The notes: generated by a model not told the origin, from the sequence alone. Positions 14,977 to 24,182 are shown, counted from the stretch's first letter. The stretch is DNA of 32,124 nt from Marivita sp. S6314 (GCF_023015985.1 NZ_JALKAO010000010.1:1-32124); one strand, 5' to 3'. Numbers and translations are program-made.

Positions 14977-16040
14977 CCATTCAGTTCAACGAAGAGACAT
15001 TCCGCGACGATTATTCGTTCCGCAATTCGGAGTGGGCGATCAAGCGCTTTCCGTTCCCGTTCCACGAAGACAGCTACATGTATTCGGTGAACATGGAGCA
15101 GCACCGGGGCGGGCCGGAAGGGTCTGTGTACGAAAAGCGCTTCGATGTGGACGAGCATTACGTGTCCGAGATGCGGGACCGGGCAATGGTTCTTGCCGAT
15201 GATCCGCTGCGTTGCCAGAGCCTGCCGCACATGACATTGGCCGGGTGGGACACGCTGGAACTGATCATGGTCAGCAAATCCGAGGATTACCCGGACCTGT
15301 TCGAACTGCACCGCGACGGTGATCGCTGGCGCTGGATCAACAAGCCGATGGGCATCGACCACACGTTCACGTTCCTTGATGAAACAACGCTGCCTTGCGA
15401 TCCGCTGGAATACATCACGCGGCAGGCGCAGGGGGACTTTGCCGTTCTCGATCAGCGGGACGAGATGCTTTACATGGACGCCGGCATGATCACGACGCAG
15501 GCGGACTGGAGCCTCGATTTCGACATCGGCATGGACTTCTTCGAATGGCATGCGCCGGTTCCGCTGGCCCACGAGATGGGTATTTTCAAGCGCGCGCTGA
15601 AATTCCTGCTGAACATTCAGCAAGGGGCCCCGGCGCGGCGTCTGAACTGGACCATGACGGTGAATCCGCTGCTGGATACCAGCCCGGAAAACTATCACAA
15701 ATGGGGTGTTCAAAAGACAACGCTGACGCCCGAGAATATCGGGTCCAAACAGCACCTGCGCGTGGAATTGCAGACCTTCTACCGGTTGCCACGGTCGAAT
15801 GCGCTGTTGTTCCCGATCCGGTGCTACCTGATTGCGTTCCAGGACCTTGTGTCGATGCCGAAATGGGGTCGCCGTTTGCACCGTGTGATCCGCGATCTGC
15901 CCGAAGAACTGGCGACGTATAAGGGCTTTATCGACAATCGTCCGATGATGCTTGATTACCTGAGCAAGTTTGACGATGGCCTGCCGACAAGCCCGGGGGT
16001 GTTCCCGGATCTTGAAAGCGAACCACCGCTTCAGAAATAA
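14973..16040 (+). CDS. dmmC: Dimethylamine monooxygenase catalytic subunit DmmC (haem-dependent oxidative N-demethylase family)
   Basis: A 355-residue protein of the DUF3445/haem-dependent oxidative N-demethylase family. Recognisable segments are the early FPFPFHEDSYMYSVNMEQ, the central aspartate- and tryptophan-rich DRWRWINKPMGIDHTF, and the late LRVELQTFYRLPRSNALLFPIRCYL stretch typical of the family. It is taken to carry the haem and PAS-like fold where dimethylamine is hydroxylated. Translation is coupled to dmmB by ATGA. The gene ends the dmmABC operon just before a strong terminator. Which subunit holds the active site is family knowledge, not visible here. Confidence 0.87.
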   Translation: MTIQFNEETFRDDYSFRNSEWAIKRFPFPFHEDSYMYSVNMEQHRGGPEGSVYEKRFDVDEHYVSEMRDRAMVLADDPLRCQSLPHMTLAGWDTLELIMVSKSEDYPDLFELHRDGDRWRWINKPMGIDHTFTFLDETTLPCDPLEYITRQAQGDFAVLDQRDEMLYMDAGMITTQADWSLDFDIGMDFFEWHAPVPLAHEMGIFKRALKFLLNIQQGAPARRLNWTMTVNPLLDTSPENYHKWGVQKTTLTPENIGSKQHLRVELQTFYRLPRSNALLFPIRCYLIAFQDLVSMPKWGRRLHRVIRDLPEELATYKGFIDNRPMMLDYLSKFDDGLPTSPGVFPDLESEPPLQK

Positions 16041-16044
16041 TAGA

Positions 16045-16069
16045 AAAGCCCCGCGAAATGCGGGGCTTT
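16045..16069. terminator. Bidirectional terminator between dmmC and the XRE-cupin gene
   Basis: Ten-base arms AAAGCCCCGC (16045-16054) and GCGGGGCTTT (16060-16069) enclose GAAAT. The T tail is short (TTTCTC), and the minus strand continues into TCTATT, so it can serve both convergent genes. Confidence 0.75.
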
Positions 16070-16088
16070 CTCGTTCACGTTGAATGCC

Positions 16089-16742
16089 TTAGGTGTTCTG
16101 CGGGTACGAAATGATCGACAGGTATTTCGCTGGCAGATCGACCAGGTTTTCCGGCCCGTGCGGCGCATCCGCGTCGAAAAATAGCGTATCGCCCGGTCGC
16201 AGCGGAAAAACGTCAGCGCCGTGTCGGTAGTCAATCGCGCCTTCCAGCATATAGATCGTTTCGATCCCGCCATGCTGGAACGTTTCGAATGTATCGCTTT
16301 CGGCGGTCAGTTCGATCAGATACGGCTCAACAATCACGCCGCTGGCGTTGCTGCCAATGTGCCCCAGAAGCGTATATTGGTGCCCCGCGCGCGTGCCTTC
16401 GCGTTCTGTTTCAACGCCTTGACCGGCCTTGGTATGCACCGCTTCGCGCCGTTCTTCGAACTGGCGGAAGAAAGAGGTGAGCGGCACCGACAGCACGTTG
16501 GCCAGCGTTTGCAAAGTGGACAGCGACGGTGACGTGTTGCCGTTCTCGATCTTTGACAACATCCCGACCGACAGGCCGGTCCGTTCCGAGAGTTCGGCAA
16601 CGGTTGTCCCTTGTGCCTTGCGAAAGCTGCGCACCTCTCGGCCGATCGCAACTTCGAGCACTTTCTCGCGGACTGTGCGGGATGCATGCGGATCCTGCGT
16701 AAGACGCACTATCATTTCGGGTACCGTTTCGGCTATCTCCAT
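16089..16742 (-). CDS. XRE-family transcriptional regulator with C-terminal cupin domain
   Basis: A 217-residue regulator. A helix-turn-helix of the Cro/C1 type spans about residues 30-85 (RSFRKAQGTTVAELSERTGLSVGMLSKIENG, with LSTLQTLANVL after it), and a small-molecule-binding cupin about 140-215 (GGIETIYMLEGAIDYR, PLRPGDTLFFDADAPHGPEN). ATG 16742 is chosen because AAGGAG is nine bases upstream; GTG 16748 would leave only three. It is divergent from the GlxA-type gene and shares its promoter region. XRE-cupin proteins often repress amine or amino-acid catabolic genes, and this one is the best local candidate to bind the island motif, a copy of which lies in its own upstream region. Confidence 0.85.
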   Translation of the reverse strand: MEIAETVPEMIVRLTQDPHASRTVREKVLEVAIGREVRSFRKAQGTTVAELSERTGLSVGMLSKIENGNTSPSLSTLQTLANVLSVPLTSFFRQFEERREAVHTKAGQGVETEREGTRAGHQYTLLGHIGSNASGVIVEPYLIELTAESDTFETFQHGGIETIYMLEGAIDYRHGADVFPLRPGDTLFFDADAPHGPENLVDLPAKYLSIISYPQNT

Positions 16743-16810
16743 ACTCACGGTCTCCTTAATTAGCGTCGTGTCGCACGTCCATATGAATAGTTTAGTGAAG
16801 TTTCTTGTGA

Positions 16811-16838
16811 TTGCCAGAAATTTTCCTGTCAGTATAAA
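16811..16838 (+). promoter_or_regulatory. Sigma-70-type promoter of the GlxA-family gene
   Basis: TTGCCA (16811-16816) and TATAAA (16833-16838) match five of six consensus bases each and are 16 bp apart. Initiation would fall about 20 bases before ATG 16867. This is the best promoter match I found in the window. Confidence 0.6.
16821..16836 (-). promoter_or_regulatory. Copy C of the island motif inside the regulator promoter
   Basis: The minus strand reads TATACTGACAGGAAAA, 14 of 16 identical to the fdh copy. It occupies the spacer and overlaps the -10 box of the plus-strand promoter, a position that would block RNA polymerase if a protein bound it. It also lies about 80-95 bp before the XRE-cupin start, so autoregulation is possible. 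Confidence 0.6.
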
Positions 16839-16866
16839 TTCGCGGCATTAATTGAGTGTGACCCCG

Positions 16867-17862
16867 ATGGCGAAACCGTTTTCAACAGGATTTCTGATCT
16901 TCCCCGGCTTTCCGATGGCCTGTCTGACGTCGATGATCGAACCGATGCGGGCGGCGAATGAAATCTCGGGGCAGGCTGCGTTTGAGTGGCATCTGGTGTC
17001 GGAAACAGCGGGCAAGGTCAAAGCCAGCGCGTTGGTCGAGTTTGAACCCAACCATGTGCTCGACGATGTGGACGATCTGGATCTGCTGATCCTGCTGTCT
17101 TCCCCCACAGCCCAGTTCGAGGCGAAATCCACCTCTGGCAAATTGCGGTCCTTACAGCGCCACGGCACGATTGTGGGGGCGGTCAGTGGCGGTGTGTTCC
17201 CGCTGGTGCGGGCGGGCATTGCCGGCGACAAACCATTGTCTGTGCATTGGTGCTATAAATCTGCCTTTGATGCAGAGTTCCCGTCGCATCGCAGTTCGGA
17301 CCGGGTGATCGAAATTTCCGAAACGCTGCTGACCGCGTCTGGTGCTGCGGCGGCGTTTGATCTGTCATTGCACATCATCGAAAAGCGGCTTGGTGCGGGG
17401 CTGGCCACAGAGGTGGCGTGTTGGTTTCAGCATCCCGTCATGCGCCGCGAAGGGGTCGATCAGGCCATCCCGGCGCTGAGCGGGGATACAGCCGGTGCGC
17501 AGTTCCCGCCGTTGGTCGAACGGGCGGTGAAAATGTTCGCGCAACATATCGAGGAACCGATTTCGGTCGGGTCTGTGGCCGACACGCTTGGGATCTCGCC
17601 GCGCCATCTGGAACGGTCGTTCAAGCAGTCAACCGGCCTGAACCCGACGCATTACTATCGCAAACTGCGCATGGATGCGGCGCGACAGATGGTTCTTTAT
17701 ACCAATGACCGGATGAGCGACGTTGCGGCCGCGGTGGGCTATAACAGCGCGCAGACCTTTGCGAAACACTATCACACTGCGTTTGGCGTCACCCCCAAGG
17801 AAGACCGGAACCGGATCAATCTGTTCCGGGTCCGGGGCAATCTGTCGGTGCCGTCGGTGTAA
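16867..17862 (+). CDS. GlxA-family transcriptional regulator (GATase1-like + AraC HTH)
   Basis: A 331-residue regulator. Residues to about 180 form a DJ-1/PfpI-like sensor domain; the nucleophile elbow reads VGAVSGGVF, so the usual Cys is absent and the domain should sense rather than catalyse. The last 100 residues are an AraC-type double helix-turn-helix (ISVGSVADTLGISPRHLERSF, then MSDVAAAVGYNSAQTFAKHYHTAFGVTP). GbdR and related regulators of glycine betaine and sarcosine use share this layout. ATG 16867 is preferred; GTG 16858 and TTG 16852 are in-frame alternatives and no strong box decides. It is convergent with mgdD, three bases apart, and may activate mgd, dmm or mgs genes. Confidence 0.85.
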   Translation: MAKPFSTGFLIFPGFPMACLTSMIEPMRAANEISGQAAFEWHLVSETAGKVKASALVEFEPNHVLDDVDDLDLLILLSSPTAQFEAKSTSGKLRSLQRHGTIVGAVSGGVFPLVRAGIAGDKPLSVHWCYKSAFDAEFPSHRSSDRVIEISETLLTASGAAAAFDLSLHIIEKRLGAGLATEVACWFQHPVMRREGVDQAIPALSGDTAGAQFPPLVERAVKMFAQHIEEPISVGSVADTLGISPRHLERSFKQSTGLNPTHYYRKLRMDAARQMVLYTNDRMSDVAAAVGYNSAQTFAKHYHTAFGVTPKEDRNRINLFRVRGNLSVPSV

Positions 17863-17865
17863 CGG

Positions 17866-18441
17866 TCAGTGGGCCGAGCGGATGGCCGTCATCAACGCGT
17901 GATGCAACGACCCGGCCGAGGAGCGTGGACCCATCACCATGATATGCGTCGGGTCTGCGACCACCACGAAACAGCCCAGATGGTCAATGCTGGTCCGCGT
18001 CGCCTCTCCTCCGGAACAGGCGCGGATATTGAACGGGCAGAGCCGTTCGAACACGTCGGCCAATCCGTCGCCTAACAGATCAAAGCGGCACCAGGCGTCG
18101 TTCTGTTCGGTGATGCTGGCCGATCCGTTGGCCAGTGGCACCAACTGCGCCGCCAGGTCTTCGTGCGATGTGTGTGGTGCGGTGACCATCCACTGGTCCG
18201 GGCCGGTCCAGAACGCACCAAGCGCGTCGCCGAACACGGCGCGACCGGCCTCTGGTACCGGCGTGCCAAGGAACTTGGCCAGCACGTCTTGCGCTGTCGA
18301 TTCCTGACCCAACCGGGACGCGAAGGACGCGATGGCGGTGTTGGTCACCTCGGTCAGGGTGACCGGGCCATGTGTGTCCACACGGGGTTCAGTGCCGCCC
18401 AGCGGCGTGCGCGGGATCATGTCGTTGGAACGGTCAGACAC
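17866..18441 (-). CDS. mgdD: N-methylglutamate dehydrogenase / sarcosine oxidase gamma subunit
   Basis: A 191-residue SoxG-like protein of the heterotetrameric sarcosine oxidase family; the gamma chain is structural with a partial GcvT-like fold. Recognisable parts are FWTGPDQWMV, the SITEQNDAWCRFDL stretch and the SIDHLGC end segment. The start is taken as GTG 18441, overlapping the mgdC stop by eight bases with AAGGAG nine bases upstream; a longer ATG at 18501 would lie within mgdC and lacks a box. It is the last gene of the mgd operon. Assignment to N-methylglutamate rather than sarcosine rests on the surrounding genes. Confidence 0.8.
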   Translation of the reverse strand: MSDRSNDMIPRTPLGGTEPRVDTHGPVTLTEVTNTAIASFASRLGQESTAQDVLAKFLGTPVPEAGRAVFGDALGAFWTGPDQWMVTAPHTSHEDLAAQLVPLANGSASITEQNDAWCRFDLLGDGLADVFERLCPFNIRACSGGEATRTSIDHLGCFVVVADPTHIMVMGPRSSAGSLHHALMTAIRSAH

Positions 18442-21385
18442 GGAGACGGTCTCCTTCGGGGTCAATGAAATGTGCGCTGACAACTTCGACATCGTGGTCA
18501 ACTTCGGTCAGCGGACTGACAAGCCGAACGATTTCCCCCAGACGGGTGTCGCCGGATTTCAGGAAGCCAATGCCGATATGGTGTCCGAGGTTGGGCGAAT
18601 AACAGGCCGAGGTGATGTAGCCCTGATCGTGGGCCGCATCGACTTTGTCGCCTTTGGTCATCAGGTGCGCGCCTGCCGGGACGGATTTGCTGGGATCAAC
18701 GGGTTTGAACCCAACCAGTTTGAGCGCGTCTTCGGTGTTCAGACCTTCGCGTTCCGACAGGGTTGATCCGATGCTGTCTTTCTTCTTGTTCACCATCCGG
18801 CCCATGCCAAGATTGAGCGCGGTGGTGGTGCCGTTCAGCTCATTGCCAGCCGCGTGACCCTTTTCAATCCGCATCACGCCAAGGGCTTCTGTGCCATAGA
18901 CAACCGCGTCGAATTCTTCGCCAGCGGCCACAAGTTTGCGGATGAGCGCATCGCCGTAGCGCGTCGGAACCGCGATTTCATAGGCCAGTTCGCCCGAGAA
19001 AGAGATGCGGAACAACCGGCCGCGCACGCCGCCGATGCTGATTTCCCCACAGGCCATGTAGGGAAATGCCTCGTTTGAGATGTCGTGCTCCGGGTCCACC
19101 ACCTTTTGCAGTAGATCGCGCGCGTTGGGGCCTGCGACGGAATACTGCGCCCAGGCTTCGGTGGTCGAGATCAGTTGCACATCGAGATCCGGGAATAGGC
19201 ATTGACGGACAAATTCCATGTGCCTGTACACGCCGACCGCGTTGGCGGTGGTTGTGGTCACGACGAAATGGTCTTCGGCCAGTCGCGCGGCGGTTCCGTC
19301 ATCCATGGCGATGCCATCTTCGCGCAGCATCAGGCCATAGCGCACCTTACCGACCGGAACTTTGGCAAACGGGTTGCAGTAAATCTTGTTGAGGAAGGTC
19401 GCCGCATCAGCGCCTTGCACGTCGATCTTGCCAAGGGTGGTCACGTCACAAATGCCGACCGACTTGCGGGTCTGTGACACCTCGCGGTCCACGGATTGCC
19501 GCCAATGGGTTTCGCCATCTTTCGGGAACCACTGCGCGCGCAGCCACATGCCCACTTCGACAAACACAGCGCCTTGTTCTTCGGCCCATGTGTGGGACGG
19601 AGTCTTGCGCACCGGGCGGAAATCCTCGTCGCGCGACCGGCCTGCCAGCGTGCCAATGGCTGTCGGTGTGTAGGGCGGGCGGAAAATGGTGGTGCCGACC
19701 TGCGGAATCGACTTGCCTGCCAGTTCGGCCATGATTGCCAGACCGCCCATATTGGACGTTTTGCCCTGATCGGTCGCCATACCCAGCGTGGTGTAACGCT
19801 TGAGGTGTTCGACGGAGGTGAAGTTTTCCTGATGGGCCAGCTTCACGTCCTTGGCGGTAACATCGTTCTGCTGGTCAAGCCAAGCGCGTTTTGCCCCGTC
19901 GACGTGCCAGAAAGGCGTGACGTTGATCGGGGCGTCTTCTGCCTCGGGCAGGGTGGGGCGGTTGGATGTGATGCCAAGGACGTCCAGCGCCTTGGTCGCC
20001 ACGTCAACGCCGCTTTGCAGCGCGCCATGGGTCGAGAAATGCCCCAGAGCCGCACCTGCGGCAGACATGCCGACGGGCAAGGCGTCTCCGGGAACAAAGG
20101 CCGCGATGTCGTCTTGCCATGTGGGGCGTCCGCGCTGATGGCTGGCCAGATGCACGTTCGGGTTCCAGCCGCCCGACACGCCAAGCGCGCCGCATTCCAG
20201 CGTGCGTTCGGAGCCATCGGCCAGCTGGACCTTCACGAAGGTCAGGCCAAGACGGCCCATTGTGTCCGACACCTGCGCGCCTTGCAGCACTTCGTAGTCA
20301 CGGCTGACCGGACCATCGGCGCGGGTGTCGATCACGGCGGCGATTTTGACGCCTTGCGCGTGCAGATCGGCTGCGGTGCGGTGACCGTCATCGTTATTGG
20401 TGAACACCGCGACACGTTTGGCGGGGGTCGCCGCCCAGCGGTTGACGTAGGACCGCAGCGCCGAGGCCAGCATGATGCCGGGGCGGTCGTTCTGTTCGAA
20501 TGCGATGGGGCGTTCGGTGGCACCAGCGGCCAGAATCGCCTGCTTGGAATAAATGCGCCACAGGATCTGGCGCGGCTTGCCGTCTGCCGGTACGGGCAGG
20601 TGATCTGACACGCGTTCGACAGCGCCGTAAATCCCGTGGTCAAACGCGCCGATCACGGTTGTGCGCGGCATGACACGGACATTGGGCATGGCCGAGAGTT
20701 CGCCAACAAGCGATGCCGCCCAGCCAGAGGCCGATTGATCGCCAACCGAGAAGGTTTCCGCGTTCAGGCGACCGCCTAATGCGAAATCCTCGTCGGCGAG
20801 GATCACCTCTGCGCCGGAGCGCGCGGCGGTCAGCGCCGCCATTAGACCGGTTGGGCCTGCACCGATGACGAGCAGATCGCAGTGCAGGAAGCCTTTGTCA
20901 TAGCTGTCGGGATCGGGTTCAAGCGACAGCGATCCCAGACCAGCCGCCTTGCGGATGATCGGTTCGTACACCTTTTCCCAAAAGGCAGCGGGCCACATGA
21001 AGGTTTTGTAGTAAAACCCGGCTGCAAAGAAGGTCGACAAACGGTCATTCACGGCCATCGCGTCAAAGGCCAGCGACGGCCAGCGGTTCTGCGACGTGGC
21101 GGTCAGCCCGTCAAACAGCTCGGCCGTGGTGGCGCGCGTATTAGGTTCCTTGCGCGCGCCAGAGCGGAGTTCGACAATTGCGTTGGGTTCTTCGGAGCCG
21201 GCCGTCAGCGGGCCGCGTGGGCGGTGGTATTTGAACGACCGGCCCATAAGGCGCACATTGTTGGCCAGAAGCGCCGACGCAAGCGTGTCGCCTTCGTAGC
21301 CTTGAAACGATTTTCCATCAAACTTGAAGGACATCGGGCGGTCACGATTGATCAGCCCGCCATTCAAACGATTCGTCTGGCTCAT
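18434..21385 (-). CDS. mgdC: N-methylglutamate dehydrogenase / sarcosine oxidase alpha subunit
   Basis: A 983-residue SoxA-like subunit, the usual length. Residues to about 100 are a ferredoxin-like domain without iron-sulphur cysteines (FDGKSFQGYEGDTLASALL). From about 168 an NAD-binding Rossmann motif appears (DLLVIGAGPTGLMAALTAARSG), with a second dinucleotide region before GVSGGWNPNVHLASHQ. The last 370 residues are a GcvT fold with FRISFSGELAYEIAVP, which can bind THF and trap released formaldehyde. It overlaps mgdB by ATGA. In the gmaS pathway this enzyme oxidises N-methylglutamate back to glutamate; a true sarcosine oxidase cannot be excluded by sequence alone. Confidence 0.85.
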   Translation of the reverse strand: MSQTNRLNGGLINRDRPMSFKFDGKSFQGYEGDTLASALLANNVRLMGRSFKYHRPRGPLTAGSEEPNAIVELRSGARKEPNTRATTAELFDGLTATSQNRWPSLAFDAMAVNDRLSTFFAAGFYYKTFMWPAAFWEKVYEPIIRKAAGLGSLSLEPDPDSYDKGFLHCDLLVIGAGPTGLMAALTAARSGAEVILADEDFALGGRLNAETFSVGDQSASGWAASLVGELSAMPNVRVMPRTTVIGAFDHGIYGAVERVSDHLPVPADGKPRQILWRIYSKQAILAAGATERPIAFEQNDRPGIMLASALRSYVNRWAATPAKRVAVFTNNDDGHRTAADLHAQGVKIAAVIDTRADGPVSRDYEVLQGAQVSDTMGRLGLTFVKVQLADGSERTLECGALGVSGGWNPNVHLASHQRGRPTWQDDIAAFVPGDALPVGMSAAGAALGHFSTHGALQSGVDVATKALDVLGITSNRPTLPEAEDAPINVTPFWHVDGAKRAWLDQQNDVTAKDVKLAHQENFTSVEHLKRYTTLGMATDQGKTSNMGGLAIMAELAGKSIPQVGTTIFRPPYTPTAIGTLAGRSRDEDFRPVRKTPSHTWAEEQGAVFVEVGMWLRAQWFPKDGETHWRQSVDREVSQTRKSVGICDVTTLGKIDVQGADAATFLNKIYCNPFAKVPVGKVRYGLMLREDGIAMDDGTAARLAEDHFVVTTTTANAVGVYRHMEFVRQCLFPDLDVQLISTTEAWAQYSVAGPNARDLLQKVVDPEHDISNEAFPYMACGEISIGGVRGRLFRISFSGELAYEIAVPTRYGDALIRKLVAAGEEFDAVVYGTEALGVMRIEKGHAAGNELNGTTTALNLGMGRMVNKKKDSIGSTLSEREGLNTEDALKLVGFKPVDPSKSVPAGAHLMTKGDKVDAAHDQGYITSACYSPNLGHHIGIGFLKSGDTRLGEIVRLVSPLTEVDHDVEVVSAHFIDPEGDRLRV

Positions 21386-21669
21386 TTCGACCGTCCCTCT
21401 TGTCTGGCAACATCGCGCGCCAGTTCGACCTTGGTGATTTCATGGGTGGTGGTGTCGCGTGTCACGACCAGCCAGGACCGGTCCCCCCCTTCGTGAAACC
21501 ACAATTCGCGGTGCAGGCCCGCCGGGTTGCTGCGCAGGTAGCCGTAGTCGATGAACTGGTCCAGGGCATCTTCGGCTTCCCAGTCGGGGCGATGGATCAG
21601 TGCGGCGTCGCCCAGATACGTGAATTCGGAGGCATCGCGCGGGCCAAGCAGCGGGTGATGAATGATCAT
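21382..21669 (-). CDS. mgdB: N-methylglutamate dehydrogenase / sarcosine oxidase delta subunit, zinc ligands lost
   Basis: A 95-residue SoxD-like protein. Classical SoxD opens with CPxCGxR and binds zinc through two N-terminal cysteines plus a later His and Cys. Here the opening is HHPLLGPRD (His5 and Leu8 in the cysteine places), and the later pair reads WFHEGGD, keeping His59 but with Asp63 instead of Cys. Three of four ligands are thus gone, while EF, NPAG-HRE and WLVVTRDT family residues remain. It lies between mgdA (12-bp gap) and mgdC (ATGA overlap). The change may mark the N-methylglutamate branch of the family. Confidence 0.82.
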   Translation of the reverse strand: MIIHHPLLGPRDASEFTYLGDAALIHRPDWEAEDALDQFIDYGYLRSNPAGLHRELWFHEGGDRSWLVVTRDTTTHEITKVELARDVARQEGRSK

Positions 21670-21681
21670 GGTGCGCGGTCC

Positions 21682-22932
21682 TCAGTGCAGGTTGGGCTGA
21701 TTGCCCATGCCTTTTTCGTCGATCATCAAGCCACGGTTGAAGCGGTCGAATCGATACGCGGTTGCGGTCGGGTGGGGTTCGTCGCGGGCCAGCAGGTGGG
21801 CATAGACATAGCCCGATGCCGGCGTGGCCTTGAACCCGCCATAGCACCAGCCTCCATTGAAATAGAGCCCGTCGATATGGGTCTTGTCGATGATCGGCGA
21901 GCCATCCATCGACATGTCCATGATCCCGCCCCACATGCGCAGAAGCCGCGCGCGTCCCAGCATCGGGAAGATCGCCATGCCGCCTTCGCAGACGTCTTCG
22001 ACCACCGGCAGGTTGCCGCGCTGCGCGTAGGAATTGTAGCCGTCAAGATCGCCACCGAAGACCAGCCCGCCCTTGTCGGACTGGCTGCAATAAAAGTGAC
22101 CCGCGCCAAAGGTGATGACGCCCGGCAGCACAGGCTTCAGACCTTCGGACACAAAGGCCTGCAGCACATGGCTTTCGATGGGAAGCCGCATGCCTGCCTT
22201 CGCCATCACCCGGCTGGACGATCCAGCCACGCAGGAGGCAACCTTGCCCGCCTTGATCGTGCCGCGCGAGGTTTCGACCCCGGTGCAGGTGCCGTTTTCG
22301 ATCAGGAATCCGGTGACTTCGCAGTTCTGGATGATATCGACACCCAACCGGTCTGCGCCGCGCGCATAGCCCCACGCCACCGCGTCGTGGCGAACGGTGC
22401 CGCCGCGATGTTGCGCCAGGCCGCCCTTGATCGGGAAGCGGGGGTTTTCGGTGTTCAGGAACGGGTAGCGTTCCTTGATCTGTGCCGTTGTCAGCAGGTC
22501 AGCATCCGCGCCGTTCAACATCATCGCGTTGCCGCGCCGGATGAAAGCGTCGCGCTGCGCGTCCGTATGGATCAGGTTCAGGATGCCGCGCTGGCTAACC
22601 ATTGCGTTATAGTTAAGGTCCTGTTCCAGCCCTTCCCACAGCTTCAGCGAGAATTCATAGAACGGTTCATTGCCATCCAGCAGGTAGTTGGAACGGATGA
22701 TCGTCGTGTTGCGGCCCACGTTGCCGCCACCGATCCAGCCTTTTTCAAGCACCGCGATCCGCTTCTGGCCGTAGATCTTGGCCAGATAATACGCGGTGGC
22801 CAGGCCGTGGCCGCCGCCGCCGATGATCACGATATCATAGGCGCTTTTGGGCTCGACGTCGCGCCACGCTGGTTTCCAGCCTTTGTGGCCGGTCAAGGCC
22901 TCTTTAATAACCCGTAATCCGGAATAACGCAT
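21682..22932 (-). CDS. mgdA: N-methylglutamate dehydrogenase / sarcosine oxidase beta subunit
   Basis: A 416-residue SoxB-like flavoprotein oxidase, the catalytic chain. The FAD-binding DIVIIGGGGHGLATAYYLAK lies at about 33-52, followed by EKGWIGGGNVGRNTTIIRSNY and by QHRGGTVRHDAVAWGYARG (175-193), which contains the histidines (175, 182) where covalent FMN attachment is expected in this family. The C-terminal FAD region shows YFNGGWCYGGFKATP. ATG 22932 follows AAAGGAG by nine bases; the longer start at 22998 has no box and adds residues foreign to the family. It is the first gene of the mgdABCD operon, divergent from tmoX. Confidence 0.85.
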   Translation of the reverse strand: MRYSGLRVIKEALTGHKGWKPAWRDVEPKSAYDIVIIGGGGHGLATAYYLAKIYGQKRIAVLEKGWIGGGNVGRNTTIIRSNYLLDGNEPFYEFSLKLWEGLEQDLNYNAMVSQRGILNLIHTDAQRDAFIRRGNAMMLNGADADLLTTAQIKERYPFLNTENPRFPIKGGLAQHRGGTVRHDAVAWGYARGADRLGVDIIQNCEVTGFLIENGTCTGVETSRGTIKAGKVASCVAGSSSRVMAKAGMRLPIESHVLQAFVSEGLKPVLPGVITFGAGHFYCSQSDKGGLVFGGDLDGYNSYAQRGNLPVVEDVCEGGMAIFPMLGRARLLRMWGGIMDMSMDGSPIIDKTHIDGLYFNGGWCYGGFKATPASGYVYAHLLARDEPHPTATAYRFDRFNRGLMIDEKGMGNQPNLH

Positions 22933-22969
22933 GGAATCGGACTCCTTTGCGCAATGATGTCCGAAATTC

Positions 22970-22998
22970 TTGGTCGATTCTGTACTATACCGGACCAA
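22970..22998 (-). promoter_or_regulatory. Candidate mgdA promoter region with inverted repeat
   Basis: The minus strand carries TATAGT, a good -10 box, about 50 bp before the mgdA start, though no good -35 box is spaced correctly. Arms TTGGTC (22970-22975) and GACCAA (22993-22998) flank this box symmetrically, so a dimeric activator or repressor could act here. Confidence 0.35.
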
Positions 22999-23040
22999 AA
23001 ACCATGCAAATCAGACATCTCGAATAGAAAATCCGATTTA

Positions 23041-23050
23041 TGTGATCACA
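23041..23050. promoter_or_regulatory. Perfect palindrome TGTGATCACA between mgdA and tmoX
   Basis: A 10-bp perfect palindrome in the 287-bp divergent region, 109 bp before mgdA and 170 bp before tmoX. It resembles GntR/FadR-type half-site arrangements more than CRP, which needs a six-base spacer. It is short enough that chance is possible. Confidence 0.3.
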
Positions 23051-23087
23051 TTTGAGGCAAGAAGATCGCCCTTCAAAAGAAAAATAT

Positions 23088-23116
23088 TTGATCCACAGTA
23101 AAAATTTCGGTATTTA
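23088..23116 (+). promoter_or_regulatory. Candidate tmoX promoter with weak copy E of the island motif
   Basis: TTGATC (23088-23093) and TATTTA (23111-23116) are 17 bp apart. The first box starts TTGATCCACAGTAAAA (23088-23103), which matches 12 of 16 bases of the fdh motif copy. Both assignments are weak alone; their coincidence is the reason to list it. Confidence 0.35.
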
Positions 23117-23180
23117 TCCCGACCAGTCGCATACGGGTGCATGGACGCCGCGACTGAAGCTATCGCGCACTGGGCTCTGA

Positions 23181-24161
<981 letters not shown>

Positions 24162-24182
24162 GCGTTCAGCCCTGCAGATCAT

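Noticed and set aside
21400-22917. A 505-codon open frame antisense to the mgdA/mgdB region
   Set aside because: No family resemblance, and the opposite strand encodes convincing SoxD- and SoxB-like proteins with ribosome sites.
17866-22932. Naming the cluster soxBDAG (sarcosine oxidase) outright
   Set aside because: The families are homologous, but linkage to gmaS, mgsABC and dmmDABC and the altered delta subunit favour N-methylglutamate dehydrogenase. The alternative is kept in the entries.
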